This document shows positions 37,626 to 46,763 of a stretch of DNA of 64,000 nt, in pieces. Positions within the stretch are counted from its first letter, which is position 1. Each line of letters begins with the position of its first letter. The DNA is from Cellulomonas sp. NTE-D12 (GTDB lineage Bacteria; Actinomycetota; Actinomycetes; Actinomycetales; Cellulomonadaceae): contig NZ_AP026442.1 of assembly GCF_027923705.1 (NCBI RefSeq), positions 3,162,001 through 3,226,000 of the forward strand. The letters are read 5' to 3'. Made by a program: the position numbers and the translations under genes. The notes under the pieces were generated by a model. It was not told the origin of the DNA, searched no databases, and was given only the letters and a program-made list of their open reading frames with translations.

Positions 37626-37670
37626 TTGACCCTACCGCCCGGCCTCGATAAATTCATGGCGGGAACTAAT
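37626..37670 (+). promoter_or_regulatory. xylA promoter with overlapping operator
   Basis: TTGACC (37626-37631), 17 bases, TAAATT (37649-37654) makes a good housekeeping promoter for xylAB. An imperfect inverted repeat ATAAATTC-N7-GAACTAAT (37648-37655, 37663-37670; 6 of 8 arm positions match) covers the -10 and the start site, where a repressor would block it. GAACTAAT resembles the half-site of known XylR operators. Confidence 0.7.
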
Positions 37671-37702
37671 ACGCCCGGCAACTCGACGAGGAGCACTCCC
37701 CC

Positions 37703-38890
37703 ATGACGCGTACCCCCACCCGTGACGACCACTTCTCCTTCGGTCTGTGGACCGTCGGCTGGGCCGCGCAGGACCAGTTCGGCAGCGCCACCCGCCCGTG
37801 GCTCGACCCGGTCGAGTCGGTGCACAAGCTCGCCGAGCTCGGCGCCGCGCACGTGACCTTCCACGACGACGACGTGGTGCCCTTCGGCTCCTCGGACGCC
37901 GACCGCGAGAAGATCCTGGACCGCTTCCGCGGTGCGCTGGCCGAGACCGGCATCACCGTGGAGATGGTGACCACCAACACCTTCAGCCACCCGATCTTCA
38001 AGGACGGCGCGTTCACCTCGAACGACCGCCGCGTGCGCCGCTACGGCCTGCGCAAGATCCTGCGCAACGTCGACCTGGCGGCCTCGCTCGACGCCGACAC
38101 GTTCGTCATGTGGGGCGGCCGCGAGGGCGCCGAGTACGACTCCGCGAAGGACCTGTACGCCGCCCACGAGCGCTACGCCGAGGGCATCGACACCGTCGCC
38201 GCGTACATCAAGGAGAAGGGCTACAAGCTCCGCATCGCGCTGGAGCCGAAGCCGAACGAGCCCCGCGGCGACATCCTGCTGCCGACCGTCGGCCACGCCC
38301 TCGCCTTCATCGCCAAGCTGGAGAACGGCGACATCGTCGGCCTGAACCCGGAGACCGGCCACGAGCAGATGGCGGGCCTGAACTACACCACCGGCCTGGC
38401 GCAGGCGCTGTGGGCCGGCAAGCTGTTCCACATCGACCTGAACGGCCAGAAGTCGATCAAGTTCGACCAGGACCTGGTGTTCGGCCACGGCGAGCTGTTC
38501 TCCGCCTTCGGCACCGTCGACCTGCTGGAGAACGGCTTCCCGTCCGGCGGCCCGACCTACACCGGCCCGCGCCACTTCGACTACAAGCCCTCGCGCACCG
38601 AGGACATGCAGGGCGTGTGGGACTCCGCCGCTGCCAACATGGCGACGTACCTGCTGCTCAAGGAGCGCGCACAGGCGTTCCGTGCCGACCCCGAGGTGCA
38701 GGCCGCCCTCGAGGAGGCCGGCGTGTTCGAGCTGGCCCAGCCGACCATGGCGGAGGGCGAGACGATCGCCGACCTGCTGGCCGACCGGTCCGCGTTCGAG
38801 GACCTGGACGTCGACGCCGTCGCGGCGCGCGGCTTCCGGTTCGTGCGGCTCAACCAGCTCGCGCTCGAGCACGCTCTCGGCGCGCGATGA
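37703..38890 (+). CDS. xylA: Xylose isomerase
   Basis: Converts D-xylose to D-xylulose. The 395 residues keep the catalytic and metal residues in canonical places: His54 and Asp57 in [12 protein letters not shown], Glu181 and Lys183 in [13 protein letters not shown], and further ligands in [11 protein letters not shown] and FHIDLNGQ. Length and numbering match the actinobacterial class I enzymes used industrially. A GAGGAG ribosome site precedes the ATG; the stop overlaps xylB. Confidence 0.98.
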   Translation: MTRTPTRDDHFSFGLWTVGWAAQDQFGSATRPWLDPVESVHKLAELGAAHVTFHDDDVVPFGSSDADREKILDRFRGALAETGITVEMVTTNTFSHPIFKDGAFTSNDRRVRRYGLRKILRNVDLAASLDADTFVMWGGREGAEYDSAKDLYAAHERYAEGIDTVAAYIKEKGYKLRIALEPKPNEPRGDILLPTVGHALAFIAKLENGDIVGLNPETGHEQMAGLNYTTGLAQALWAGKLFHIDLNGQKSIKFDQDLVFGHGELFSAFGTVDLLENGFPSGGPTYTGPRHFDYKPSRTEDMQGVWDSAAANMATYLLLKERAQAFRADPEVQAALEEAGVFELAQPTMAEGETIADLLADRSAFEDLDVDAVAARGFRFVRLNQLALEHALGAR

Positions 38891-40299
38891 GCCTGGTCGC
38901 CGGGGTCGACTCGTCGACCCAGTCCTGCAAGGTCGTCGTGCGGGACGCCGCGACCGGAGCGCTCGTGCGCTCCGGTCGCGCGGCGCACCCGGACGGCACC
39001 GAGGTGGACCCGCAGGCGTGGTGGGCGGCCCTCCAGGTCGCGATCGACCAGGCGGGCGGGCTCGACGACGTCGAGGCGCTGGCCGTCGGCGGGCAGCAGC
39101 ACGGCATGGTCGCCCTGGACGCCTCCGGCGAGGTGGTCCGGGACGCGCTGCTGTGGAACGACACCCGGTCGGCGCCGGCGGCGCGCGAGCTGATCGACGA
39201 GCTCGGCGGGCCGCAGGCGTGGGCGTCGGCGATCGGCTCCGTGCCGGTCGCGTCGCTGACGGTGACCAAGCTGCGCTGGCTGCGGGACGCCGAACCGGCG
39301 AACGCCGCCCGCGTGGCGGCCGTCGCGCTGCCGCACGACTGGCTGACGTGGCGGCTGGCCGGCGGGTTCGGCGAGCTCGGCTTCGAGGGCCTGGCCACCG
39401 ACCGGTCGGACGTGTCCGGCACGGGCTACTGGTCGCCGTTCGACGAGGCGTACCGGCTCGACCTGCTGGAACGGGCGCTCGGTTCCGCCCCTGCACTCCC
39501 GCGGGTGCTCGGTCCGCACGACGTGGCGGGTCGCACGGCCGCCGGGGTGCCGCTCGGCCCGGGTGCCGGGGACAACGCCGCTGCGGCGCTGGCCCTGGGG
39601 CTCGGCCCGGGCGACGTGTCGGTGTCCATCGGCACGTCGGGCGTGGTGGCCGCGGTCGCCGACGCCCCGACCGCCGACGGGTCCGGCCTGGTGACCGGCT
39701 TCGCCGACGCCACCGGCCGGTACCTGCCGCTGGCGTGCACGCTGAACGCCTCGCGCATCCTCGACTGGGCGTGCCGGCTGCTCGGGGTGGACTACGACGA
39801 GCTGTCCCGGCTGGCGCTGTCGGCACCCTCCGGTGCCGACGGGCTGGTGCTGGTGCCGTACTTCGAGGGTGAGCGCACCCCCGACCGGCCCACCGCCACG
39901 GCGTCGCTGCACGGGATGACGCTGACCAGCTCGACCCGGGAGCACATCGCCCGGGCCGCCGTCGAGGGGCTGCTGTGCTCGCTCGCCGACGGCATCGACG
40001 CGCTGCGTGCCGTCGGGGTGCCCGTGCAGCGGGCCTTCCTGGTGGGCGGCGGGGCCCGGTCCGAGGCGGTCCGCCGCCTCGCCCCCGGTGTCCTGGGGCT
40101 CGACGTGCTGGTGCCGCCGGCCGGCGAGTACGTCGCCGACGGCGCGGCCCGCCAGGCCGCGTGGGTCCTGTCCGGCGGGGCCACTCCCCCGGCGTGGCAG
40201 CTCGGTGGCGAGCCGGAACGGTTCACCGGCGATCCCCAGCCGCACGTGCGGGAGCGGTACGCCGCCGCACGCGAGCTCACCCTCGAGCGGGTGCGCTGA
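38887..40299 (+). CDS. xylB: Xylulokinase
   Basis: FGGY-family kinase that phosphorylates xylulose for the pentose phosphate pathway. The 470 residues start with the phosphate-binding [13 protein letters not shown], have [16 protein letters not shown], and the catalytic-base loop [17 protein letters not shown] overlap with xylA makes a two-gene operon. Confidence 0.96.
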   Translation: MSLVAGVDSSTQSCKVVVRDAATGALVRSGRAAHPDGTEVDPQAWWAALQVAIDQAGGLDDVEALAVGGQQHGMVALDASGEVVRDALLWNDTRSAPAARELIDELGGPQAWASAIGSVPVASLTVTKLRWLRDAEPANAARVAAVALPHDWLTWRLAGGFGELGFEGLATDRSDVSGTGYWSPFDEAYRLDLLERALGSAPALPRVLGPHDVAGRTAAGVPLGPGAGDNAAAALALGLGPGDVSVSIGTSGVVAAVADAPTADGSGLVTGFADATGRYLPLACTLNASRILDWACRLLGVDYDELSRLALSAPSGADGLVLVPYFEGERTPDRPTATASLHGMTLTSSTREHIARAAVEGLLCSLADGIDALRAVGVPVQRAFLVGGGARSEAVRRLAPGVLGLDVLVPPAGEYVADGAARQAAWVLSGGATPPAWQLGGEPERFTGDPQPHVRERYAAARELTLERVR

Positions 40300-40367
40300 G
40301 GGTCGCCGGAGCTCGGCCGTTCCCGGCCGGCGGCACGAGCCGGTCCGGGGTCACGACGAAGCGGCCG

Positions 40368-40413
40368 ACGAGAAGGGGCCCGGTCACTCATCGGTGACCG
40401 GGCCCCTTCTCGT
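40368..40413. terminator. Strong terminator between xylB and lsr2
   Basis: Perfect 20-bp stem (40368-40387 with 40394-40413) with a 6-base loop, between convergent genes; likely works in both directions. Confidence 0.93.
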
Positions 40414-40429
40414 TCGGGGGTGCGAGCCG

Positions 40430-40765
40430 TCAGTGGGCGGCCTCGTACGCCGCGCGCACCTCGGCCGAGATCCGGCCTCGCTCGGAGACGTGGTGGCCGT
40501 TCGCCTTCGCCCAGTCGCGGATCGCCTGCGCGTCGCCGCGCGAGGCGCGCCCGCGGGGCGCTGCCGACGTCTTCGCGGCGCCGCCGCGGCCGCTCACCTT
40601 GCGTGCGTGACCGGTCCACTGCGCGAGCGCGTCGCGCAGCTTGGCGGCATTTTCCGTCGTGAGGTCGATCTCGTACGAGACGCCGTCCAGACCGAACGTG
40701 ACCGTCTCGTCAGCAGTTCCGCCGTCGAGGTCGTCGACCAGGAGGACCTGGACCTTCTGTGCCAT
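40430..40765 (-). CDS. lsr2: Lsr2 nucleoid-associated protein
   Basis: H-NS-like xenogeneic silencer of Actinobacteria. The 111 residues show the dimerisation domain (QVLLVDDLDGGTADETVTFGLDG) and the C-terminal DNA-binding domain with the AT-hook-like RGRAS and the helix-turn-helix AIRDWAKANGHHVSERGRI. GGGAGC precedes the ATG. It sits between two sugar clusters whose promoters include rare A/T-rich spots. Confidence 0.95.
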   Translation of the reverse strand: MAQKVQVLLVDDLDGGTADETVTFGLDGVSYEIDLTTENAAKLRDALAQWTGHARKVSGRGGAAKTSAAPRGRASRGDAQAIRDWAKANGHHVSERGRISAEVRAAYEAAH

Positions 40766-40838
40766 TGCGTGCTCCCGGGGGTCTCGCCAGCGCATTGTGC
40801 GCCGACGCGCCAAGGATGACACCCCCGTGAAAAGTCCG

Positions 40839-41024
40839 TCAAACGGTAGGAGGCCCGTCCACATTTTCTTCGCGGGACTGCTGCCGCTGCTGCGCATCGA
40901 TTTGCGCCTGCGCACGGCGTTCGTTGCGGTCTGCATTCATCACGGCACGCAGGCCGAACCAGAAGAGCAGGCCGACACCGATCGACGGCAGCACCGCGGC
41001 GAGCACGCCACCCCACCCGGACAT
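40839..41024 (-). CDS. Small single-helix membrane protein
   Basis: A 61-residue protein: transmembrane helix (about 6-27, VLAAVLPSIGVGLLFWFGLRAV) followed by a charged, Gln/Arg-rich cytoplasmic tail. It starts five bases past the lysS stop and is probably in the same transcript. Function unknown. Confidence 0.78.
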   Translation of the reverse strand: MSGWGGVLAAVLPSIGVGLLFWFGLRAVMNADRNERRAQAQIDAQQRQQSREENVDGPPTV

Positions 41025-41029
41025 AGGAC

Positions 41030-42586
41030 CTACCCCTGCGGCTTGACCAACGGAAACAGGATGGTGTCGCGGATTCCGAGGCCGGTGAGCGCGATCAGCA
41101 GGCGGTCGATCCCCATGCCCATGCCCCCCGACGGCGGCATCGCGAACTCCATCGCGGTGAGGAAGTCCTCGTCGATCCGCATCGCCTCGTCGTCCCCACG
41201 CGCCGCCAGCAGGGCCTGCGCCTCGAACCGGGCCCGCTGCACCACCGGGTCGACCAGCTCGGAGTACGCCGTCGCCAGCTCCATGCCACGTACGTACAGG
41301 TCCCACTTCTCCACCAGGCCCGGCTTGGACCTGTGGTCGCGGGTCAACGGAGAGGTCTCCACCGGGAAATCGCGTACGAACGTCGGCGCGACCAGATGGT
41401 GGCCGACGTGGTGCTCCCACAACGTCTCGACCATCTTCCCGTGGTTGCGCACCGCGGGGTCCAGCTCCACCTCGGCCTTCTCCAGCAGCTTGCGAAGATG
41501 GTCGTCGGAGGTGTCGTGCGTGATCTCCTCGCCGATCGCCTCGGACAGCGAGTCGTACATCGGCAGATGCGTCCACCGCCCGCCGACGTCGTATTCCGTG
41601 CCGTCCGCCAACGTCATCACGGTGGTGCCGAACGCCTCCTGGGCGGCGGTCTGCACCAGATCCTGCGTGAGGGCCGCCATGGTGTCGTAATCGCCGTAGG
41701 CCTCGTACGCCTCGAGCATCGCGAACTCCGGTGAGTGCGTGGCGTCCACACCCTCGTTGCGGAAGTTCCGGTTGATCTCGAACACGCGCTCCACCCCACC
41801 GACGGCGGCACGCTTGAGGAACAGCTCCGGTGCGATGCGCAGGAACAGCGGGATGTCGAACGCATTCATGTGCGTCTCGAACTGACGCGCGGCCGCACCC
41901 TCCGGCCGCGCCTGCAGCATCGGGGTCTCGACCTCGAGGAAGCTGCGCCGCCACAGGTTCTCGCGCAGCGAGCGCACGACGGCGGCCCGCGTGCGGACCA
42001 TGTCGCGGGCGCCCTGCCGCACGATCAGGTCGACGTAGCGCTGGCGCACCCGCGCCTCGTCGGACAGCTCGGCACCCTCGTAGAGGTTGGGCAGCGGCCG
42101 GATCGCCTTGGCGGCGATCGCCCACTCGTCGGCCATCACGGACAGCTCGCCGCGCCGGCTGGACACTACGCGCCCGTGCACGAAGAGGTGGTCACCCAGG
42201 TCGACGTCGGCCTTGAACGCCGCGAGCCGCTCGGCGCCGACGTTGGCCTCCGAGAGCATGGCCTGCAGCCGCGTCCCCTCACCGTCCTGCAGCGTGACGA
42301 AGCACAGCTTGCCGGTGTTGCGCAGGAAGACGACACGGCCGGCGACGCCCACCTCGTCGTCCGTCTCCTGGCCCGGCTCGAGGTCCGGGTGGGCCGCGCG
42401 CACCGCCGCGATCGTCTGCGTGCGGGGCACCCCGACCGGGTACGGCGCGACGCCCTCGGACAGCAGCCGCTCGCGCTTCGCCCGCCGGATGGCGATCTGC
42501 TCGGGGACGTCGTCGGACGCGGGGGCGGCCGGCTGCGCGCGCTCGACGGGCGCGGCGGGCTGCGACGGGGTGGGGCTGACGGTCAC
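41030..42586 (-). CDS. lysS: Lysyl-tRNA synthetase (class II)
   Basis: Charges tRNA-Lys. The 518 residues have an N-terminal OB-fold anticodon domain (about 75-175) and the class II core: motif 1 near [11 protein letters not shown], motif 2 [11 protein letters not shown], and motif 3 [14 protein letters not shown]. The first 28 residues are Pro/Ala-rich and not conserved. GTG 42586 has a -10-like TAGGAT six bases upstream and no Shine-Dalgarno, suggesting a leaderless mRNA. Confidence 0.96.
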   Translation of the reverse strand: MTVSPTPSQPAAPVERAQPAAPASDDVPEQIAIRRAKRERLLSEGVAPYPVGVPRTQTIAAVRAAHPDLEPGQETDDEVGVAGRVVFLRNTGKLCFVTLQDGEGTRLQAMLSEANVGAERLAAFKADVDLGDHLFVHGRVVSSRRGELSVMADEWAIAAKAIRPLPNLYEGAELSDEARVRQRYVDLIVRQGARDMVRTRAAVVRSLRENLWRRSFLEVETPMLQARPEGAAARQFETHMNAFDIPLFLRIAPELFLKRAAVGGVERVFEINRNFRNEGVDATHSPEFAMLEAYEAYGDYDTMAALTQDLVQTAAQEAFGTTVMTLADGTEYDVGGRWTHLPMYDSLSEAIGEEITHDTSDDHLRKLLEKAEVELDPAVRNHGKMVETLWEHHVGHHLVAPTFVRDFPVETSPLTRDHRSKPGLVEKWDLYVRGMELATAYSELVDPVVQRARFEAQALLAARGDDEAMRIDEDFLTAMEFAMPPSGGMGMGIDRLLIALTGLGIRDTILFPLVKPQG

Positions 42587-42592
42587 CGCGCA

Positions 42593-42598
42593 ATCCTA
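42593..42598 (-). promoter_or_regulatory. Possible leaderless promoter (-10) of lysS
   Basis: TAGGAT on the minus strand, six bases before the GTG. It matches the TANNNT element and spacing of leaderless actinobacterial genes; no good -35 is seen. Confidence 0.5.
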
Positions 42599-42681
42599 GG
42601 TCGCGGGGCCGGACGGCCCTGCCGGGCCGGTGCGACGAAGGACAGGTGCGACGTGGGGGCAGGCCGCCGGCGCCGGCCCCG

Positions 42682-43965
42682 TCAGACCGCCTCGTCGACC
42701 ACCACGGACTCGGCGGGCCGGTCGGCGGACAGCGTCAGGGCACCGTGCCGGCCCCACGCCGTCACCGTGTAGTCGCCGAGGTACCCGTCGAGCACGAACC
42801 GGCCGTCGGCGTCCGTGCGGACGGGCGTGGCGGGCAGCCACCACTCGCCCTTCACCAGGGCGAGCAGCGCTTCGTAGGCCGGCTTGGGGGTGCCGTCGGT
42901 GCGGACCAGGCCCGCCGGGGCACCGAGCCACGAACCGTCGTCGGACAGCCCCCAGTACGTGGCCACCTGCACCGCGGGATGGGCGAACAGGGTGCGGTAG
43001 TGGCGCACCACCTCGTCGGCCTGCCGCGCCTCGCCCTCGGGGGTCGAGGGCCAGGACGGCACCTGGTAGTCGTTGAGGTCGACGATGTCGGCCGGCATCA
43101 GGTCGCCGGACAGCAGCGTGGTCTCGGTGAGGTGCAGCGGCAGCCCGAACCGAGCGAAGCGGCCCAGCACGTCGGCGGTCCTCTGCTCGCCCCAGTAGCC
43201 CTGGTGCATGTGGCTCTGCAGCCCCAGCGCGTCGATGCGGATGCCGGCCGCCAGGCAGTCCTCGATCAGGGCCTCGTACCGCGGCGACATGTCGAAGTCG
43301 TTGAGCAGCAGCCGCGCCGCCGGGTTCGCGGCGTGCGCCGTCTCGAACGCCAGCCGCGCGGTGGCCACGCGGCCGTCCCGCGCCGCGAGGCGGGTCAGCC
43401 CGTTCGGCTCCTTGTCGAACACCGGCATGATCACCACCTCGTTGATGGCGTCCCACGTGTCGATCAGCCCGGCGAAGTCGGTCACCTCGCGGGTGATCCG
43501 GGTCCGTACCGCCTCGGTCACCTGGTCCACCGACAGCTCGTCGAGCCACTGCGGGGCCAGCGTGTGCCAGGCCAGCGGGTGGCCCTTGAGCTCGACGCCA
43601 CGGTCGGCGAACCAGCGGGCGGTGCGCAGCAGCCGCTGCGTGTCCGGCCGGCCGCGCTCGGGCTCGAAACCGCGCCAGTAGAAGGGCAGCGTCGCGGTGT
43701 TGAACAGCGCCAGCCACTGCTCGGCCAGCACGGGCAGCAGGTCGGCGCGGGCACCCCCGAACACCGAGCCGCCGGCCTCGACCTCGCCGTTGGCCAGCGG
43801 GATCAGGTCGAACCCGATGTTGCCGAAGCCGAAGGCGTGCCGCTGCTGGGCGACCACCACGTCGGCGTCCGCCAGCGGGCGACCGTCCGGGCCGAGGGCC
43901 GTGACGACGGTGCGGGCCGTGCGGTGCGCCAGCTCGGCGGGACGGGGGACGACGACGTCGTGCAC
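42682..43965 (-). CDS. GH10 endo-1,4-beta-xylanase, intracellular
   Basis: A 427-residue glycoside hydrolase family 10 enzyme. The acid/base is Glu176 (TWDAINEV) and the nucleophile Glu281 (LHLTETTL); LKGHPLAWHT and LGLQSHMHQGYW are family motifs. No signal peptide or binding module is present, so it should act in the cytoplasm on imported xylo-oligosaccharides. A short beta-rich domain follows the barrel (about 365-427). GTG 43965 follows AAGGAG. It lies downstream of the LacI gene on the same strand. Confidence 0.92.
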   Translation of the reverse strand: MHDVVVPRPAELAHRTARTVVTALGPDGRPLADADVVVAQQRHAFGFGNIGFDLIPLANGEVEAGGSVFGGARADLLPVLAEQWLALFNTATLPFYWRGFEPERGRPDTQRLLRTARWFADRGVELKGHPLAWHTLAPQWLDELSVDQVTEAVRTRITREVTDFAGLIDTWDAINEVVIMPVFDKEPNGLTRLAARDGRVATARLAFETAHAANPAARLLLNDFDMSPRYEALIEDCLAAGIRIDALGLQSHMHQGYWGEQRTADVLGRFARFGLPLHLTETTLLSGDLMPADIVDLNDYQVPSWPSTPEGEARQADEVVRHYRTLFAHPAVQVATYWGLSDDGSWLGAPAGLVRTDGTPKPAYEALLALVKGEWWLPATPVRTDADGRFVLDGYLGDYTVTAWGRHGALTLSADRPAESVVVDEAV

Positions 43966-44051
43966 GGACGCTCCTTCGCGTGGTGGGACGAGGGTCTGGC
44001 GGGCGGCACCCGGAGGGGCGCGCGGCCGTGCCGGCTGTGCCGACGGGCCGG

Positions 44052-45122
44052 TCAGCCGAGGGCGGCCACCTCGGCGGCGGACGGCGCGGGGACGGTGGCG
44101 GGGACCGTGGCCGGGACGACGGGGGACGGCACCGGCGCCGTGGACGCGCGCCGCACCAGCGTGGTGGGCAGCCGCACGTGCGTGGAGTCCACCGGGGTGC
44201 CGTCGAGCAGGGCGATCAGCAGCTCGATCGCGGTGGCGCCCATCTGCTGGATCGGCTGTCGCACCGTGCTCAGCGGCGGCGTCGTGGTGCGGGACTCCGG
44301 GATGTCGTCGAACCCGATCACCGACAGGTCCTCCGGCACCCGCAGCCCGAGCTCCCGTGCCACCTCGATGGTGCTGATGGCGGACAGGTCGTTCGCGGCG
44401 AACACGGCGGTGGGCCGGTCCGGCATCGTCAGCAGCTCCGTCGCCGGCCCCCGGGACGTCGGCTTGCGGTAGTCGCCGACCCGGACCAGCGCCGGGTCCA
44501 CCGCGATGCCGGCGGCGGCGAGCGCCTGCCGGTAGCCCTCCTCACGGAGGCGGGAGGACTCGAGGTCCGGACGGCCGGCCACCAGGCCGATGCGGCGGTG
44601 TCCCAGCTCGAGCAGGTGCTCGGTGGCGCGCACGGCGCCGGCGAGGTTGTCCGAGTCGACCGTCGGCAGGCCCGTCGGGCCCTCGTGCGGGTCGATGGCC
44701 ACCACGGGCACGGTCGACTGCACGTCGACCACCGTCGGGGTGACCAGCACAGCGCCGTCGATCAGCGTGCCGGAGAGCCGGGACAGGTAGCGGCGCTCCC
44801 AGCCGGCACCCTCGTTGTGGCGTCCTCCGGTGTAGGCGAGCAGCTCGTAGCCGGTGTCCCCGAGCGCCTCGGCGGCACCCTTGAGGATCTCGGTGCTGAA
44901 GGGCTCGAACTCGGCGACCAGGATGCCGATCACGTGCGTCTTGTGGGAGCGCAGGCTGCGCGCCACCAGGCTGGACTCGTAGCCCAGGTGGGCGATCACG
45001 TCGCGCACGCGCTCGGACGTCGAGCTCGCGACGCCGTAGCGGTCGTTGAGCACCTTGGAGACGGTGGCGACCGACACGCCGGCGGCCCGTGCCACGTCGG
45101 TGATGGTCACCCGGTCTGCCAT
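44052..45122 (-). CDS. LacI family transcriptional regulator of the xylo-oligosaccharide island
   Basis: A 356-residue repressor. The N-terminal helix-turn-helix is TITDVARAAGVSVATVSKVLN (6-26), followed by a hinge and a periplasmic-binding-like ligand domain with GFDDIPESRTTTPPLSTV near the C-terminus. The last 25 residues are a Val/Pro/Ala tail with VPAT repeats. It is divergent from the transporter operon and has a perfect operator next to its start. It resembles BxlR-type regulators; the true inducer is unknown. Confidence 0.92.
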   Translation of the reverse strand: MADRVTITDVARAAGVSVATVSKVLNDRYGVASSTSERVRDVIAHLGYESSLVARSLRSHKTHVIGILVAEFEPFSTEILKGAAEALGDTGYELLAYTGGRHNEGAGWERRYLSRLSGTLIDGAVLVTPTVVDVQSTVPVVAIDPHEGPTGLPTVDSDNLAGAVRATEHLLELGHRRIGLVAGRPDLESSRLREEGYRQALAAAGIAVDPALVRVGDYRKPTSRGPATELLTMPDRPTAVFAANDLSAISTIEVARELGLRVPEDLSVIGFDDIPESRTTTPPLSTVRQPIQQMGATAIELLIALLDGTPVDSTHVRLPTTLVRRASTAPVPSPVVPATVPATVPAPSAAEVAALG

Positions 45123-45144
45123 GCGGATCAGCGTATCGCTACTA

Positions 45145-45164
45145 AAACGTTATCGATAACGTTT
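45145..45164. promoter_or_regulatory. LacI-type operator
   Basis: AAACGTTATCGATAACGTTT is a perfect 20-base palindrome with a central CG, as bound by LacI-family proteins. It ends inside the -35 of the transporter promoter and lies 22 bases before the repressor gene, so it can control both directions. Confidence 0.9.
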
Positions 45165-45191
45165 GACAGCCCTGTCGGACGGGTGTCAAAG
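45163..45191 (+). promoter_or_regulatory. Promoter of the sugar transporter operon
   Basis: Perfect TTGACA (45163-45168), 17 bases, TCAAAG (45186-45191; 4 of 6). The operator overlaps the -35, so bound repressor would exclude RNA polymerase. The leader to the binding-protein gene is about 240 bases. Confidence 0.7.
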
Positions 45192-45235
45192 TCGCTCCTG
45201 CGTCCCCCTCTCGAAGACGACGAGGAGTCCACTCG

Positions 45236-45325
45236 ATGAAGAGACCCGACAGCACGACGGTCGCCACCACGATGGTGGTCCTCGCCCCCCGGGGCAGCGA
45301 CGACGACCGACGTCGCGGCGCCTAG
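45236..45325 (+). CDS. Possible 29-residue leader peptide
   Basis: ATG 45236 with GAGGAG at good spacing opens a 29-codon frame (starts MKRPDSTTVATTMVV, ends DDDRRRGA) that stops at TAG 45323-45325, inside the long leader of the transporter operon. No stretch of one repeated codon points to classical attenuation. It may be translated or may be chance. Confidence 0.4.
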   Translation: MKRPDSTTVATTMVVLAPRGSDDDRRRGA

Positions 45326-45441
45326 CACCGCACGCACCACCCGCCGGCCCGGACTGACGCTCCGGCACCGGCAGCGCACCGGTTCACCCCTCCGGGGGGA
45401 CCTGACCACTTGAGTGCAGCTCAACGAAGAGGACAGATCTC

Positions 45442-46755
45442 ATGAAGGCAAGGAAGTCCCTGGCGGCTGCGGCCGTCCTGGCGGCGGGCGCCCTCGTGCT
45501 CACCGCGTGCAGCAGCGGTGGCTCGGGCTCCGACTCCACGGCCAGCTCGGCCGGTGGCAGCGGCGCGAAGGTCACCATGACCTTCTGGCACAACTCGACC
45601 ACGGGTGACGGCAAGGCGTACTGGGAGAGCACCGTCAAGGACTTCGAGACGGCCAACCCGAACGTCACCATCAACATCCAGGCCATCCAGAACGAGGACA
45701 TGGACGGCAAGCTGCAGACCGCCCTGAACTCGGGCGACGCGCCGGACATCTTCATGGCCCGCGGTGGCGGCAAGCTCGCCGACGTCGTGGCGGCCGGCCA
45801 GGCGCAGGACCTCACCAAGTCGATCGACGCGGCCACCAAGTCGGCCGTCGGCGACGGCGCCTTCAGCGCGTTCTCCGTCGACGGCAAGGTGTACGGCATG
45901 CCCGTCGCGGTGCTGCCGGGCGGCATCTACTACAGCAAGGACCTGTTCACCAAGGCCGGCATCACCTCGACGCCGAAGACCATGGCGGACCTGAACGACG
46001 CGGTCACCAAGCTCAAGGCGGCCGGCATCGAGCCCATCGCGCTCGGCGCCAAGGACGCGTGGCCCGCCGCGCACTGGTTCTACTTCTTCGCGCTGCGCGA
46101 GTGCAGCAAGGACACGATGGCCGCGGCCGCCAAGTCCCGCTCCTTCAACGACCCGTGCTGGACCAAGGCGGGCCAGGACCTGCAGACGTTCGCGGCGACG
46201 AACCCGTTCAACCAGGGCTTCCTCACCACCTCCGCCCAGCAGGGCGCCGGCTCGTCGGCCGGTCTGGTCGCCAACCACAAGGCCGCCATGGAGCTCATGG
46301 GCGCCTGGGACCCGGGCGTGATCGCGTCCCTGACCCCGGACGGCAAGGCGCTGCCGGACCTCGGCTGGTTCCCGTTCCCGGCCGTCGACGGCGGCAAGGG
46401 TGACCCGGCGGCCATGATGGGTGGCGTCGACGGCTACTCCTGCTCGGCCAAGGCGCCGAAGGAGTGCGCGAAGTTCCTCAACTTCGCGATGCAGAAGCAG
46501 TACCAGGAGGGCTACTCCAAGGCCTTCCAGACGCTGCCCGCCAGCAAGGACGCGCAGAGCGCCGTCACCGACCCCGCCCTGCTCGACATCCTCAAGGCGT
46601 ACAACAACGCGCCGTACGTCTCCGTCTGGCTGGACACGCTGTTCGGCCAGAACGTCGGCAACGCCCTGAACAGCGGCGTGGTGAACATGCTCGCCGGCAA
46701 GGGTGACGCGGCCGGCATCGTCAAGGCCACCAACGACGCGGCGGCCAAGGGCTGA
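45442..46755 (+). CDS. Sugar ABC transporter substrate-binding lipoprotein
   Basis: A 437-residue family 1 solute-binding protein. Signal peptide with lipobox LTAC (Cys23), Ser/Gly linker, then the two-lobed fold with MTFWHNSTTGDGKAYWE and APDIFMARGGGKLADV. Aromatic residues typical of sugar stacking (DAWPAAHWFYFF) are present. Together with GH3, GH43 and GH10 genes this points to xylobiose or longer xylo-oligosaccharides, as for BxlE of Streptomyces; that is inference. Confidence 0.92.
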   Translation: MKARKSLAAAAVLAAGALVLTACSSGGSGSDSTASSAGGSGAKVTMTFWHNSTTGDGKAYWESTVKDFETANPNVTINIQAIQNEDMDGKLQTALNSGDAPDIFMARGGGKLADVVAAGQAQDLTKSIDAATKSAVGDGAFSAFSVDGKVYGMPVAVLPGGIYYSKDLFTKAGITSTPKTMADLNDAVTKLKAAGIEPIALGAKDAWPAAHWFYFFALRECSKDTMAAAAKSRSFNDPCWTKAGQDLQTFAATNPFNQGFLTTSAQQGAGSSAGLVANHKAAMELMGAWDPGVIASLTPDGKALPDLGWFPFPAVDGGKGDPAAMMGGVDGYSCSAKAPKECAKFLNFAMQKQYQEGYSKAFQTLPASKDAQSAVTDPALLDILKAYNNAPYVSVWLDTLFGQNVGNALNSGVVNMLAGKGDAAGIVKATNDAAAKG

Positions 46756-46763
46756 TCAGCACC

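Noticed and set aside
37658..37702. Start of the ROK gene at ATG 37657
   Set aside because: It would place the start codon inside the xylA -10/operator region, has no ribosome site, and adds residues not typical for the family.
36326..39826. A very long minus-strand frame joining the ROK gene to antisense of xylA and xylB
   Set aside because: Only the ROK part is conserved; the rest opposes xylAB and contains their promoter.
40839..41016. An alternative frame over the small membrane protein upstream of lsr2
   Set aside because: The alternative gives a Cys/Arg-rich chain without a ribosome site, while the chosen frame gives a proper membrane helix and charged tail.
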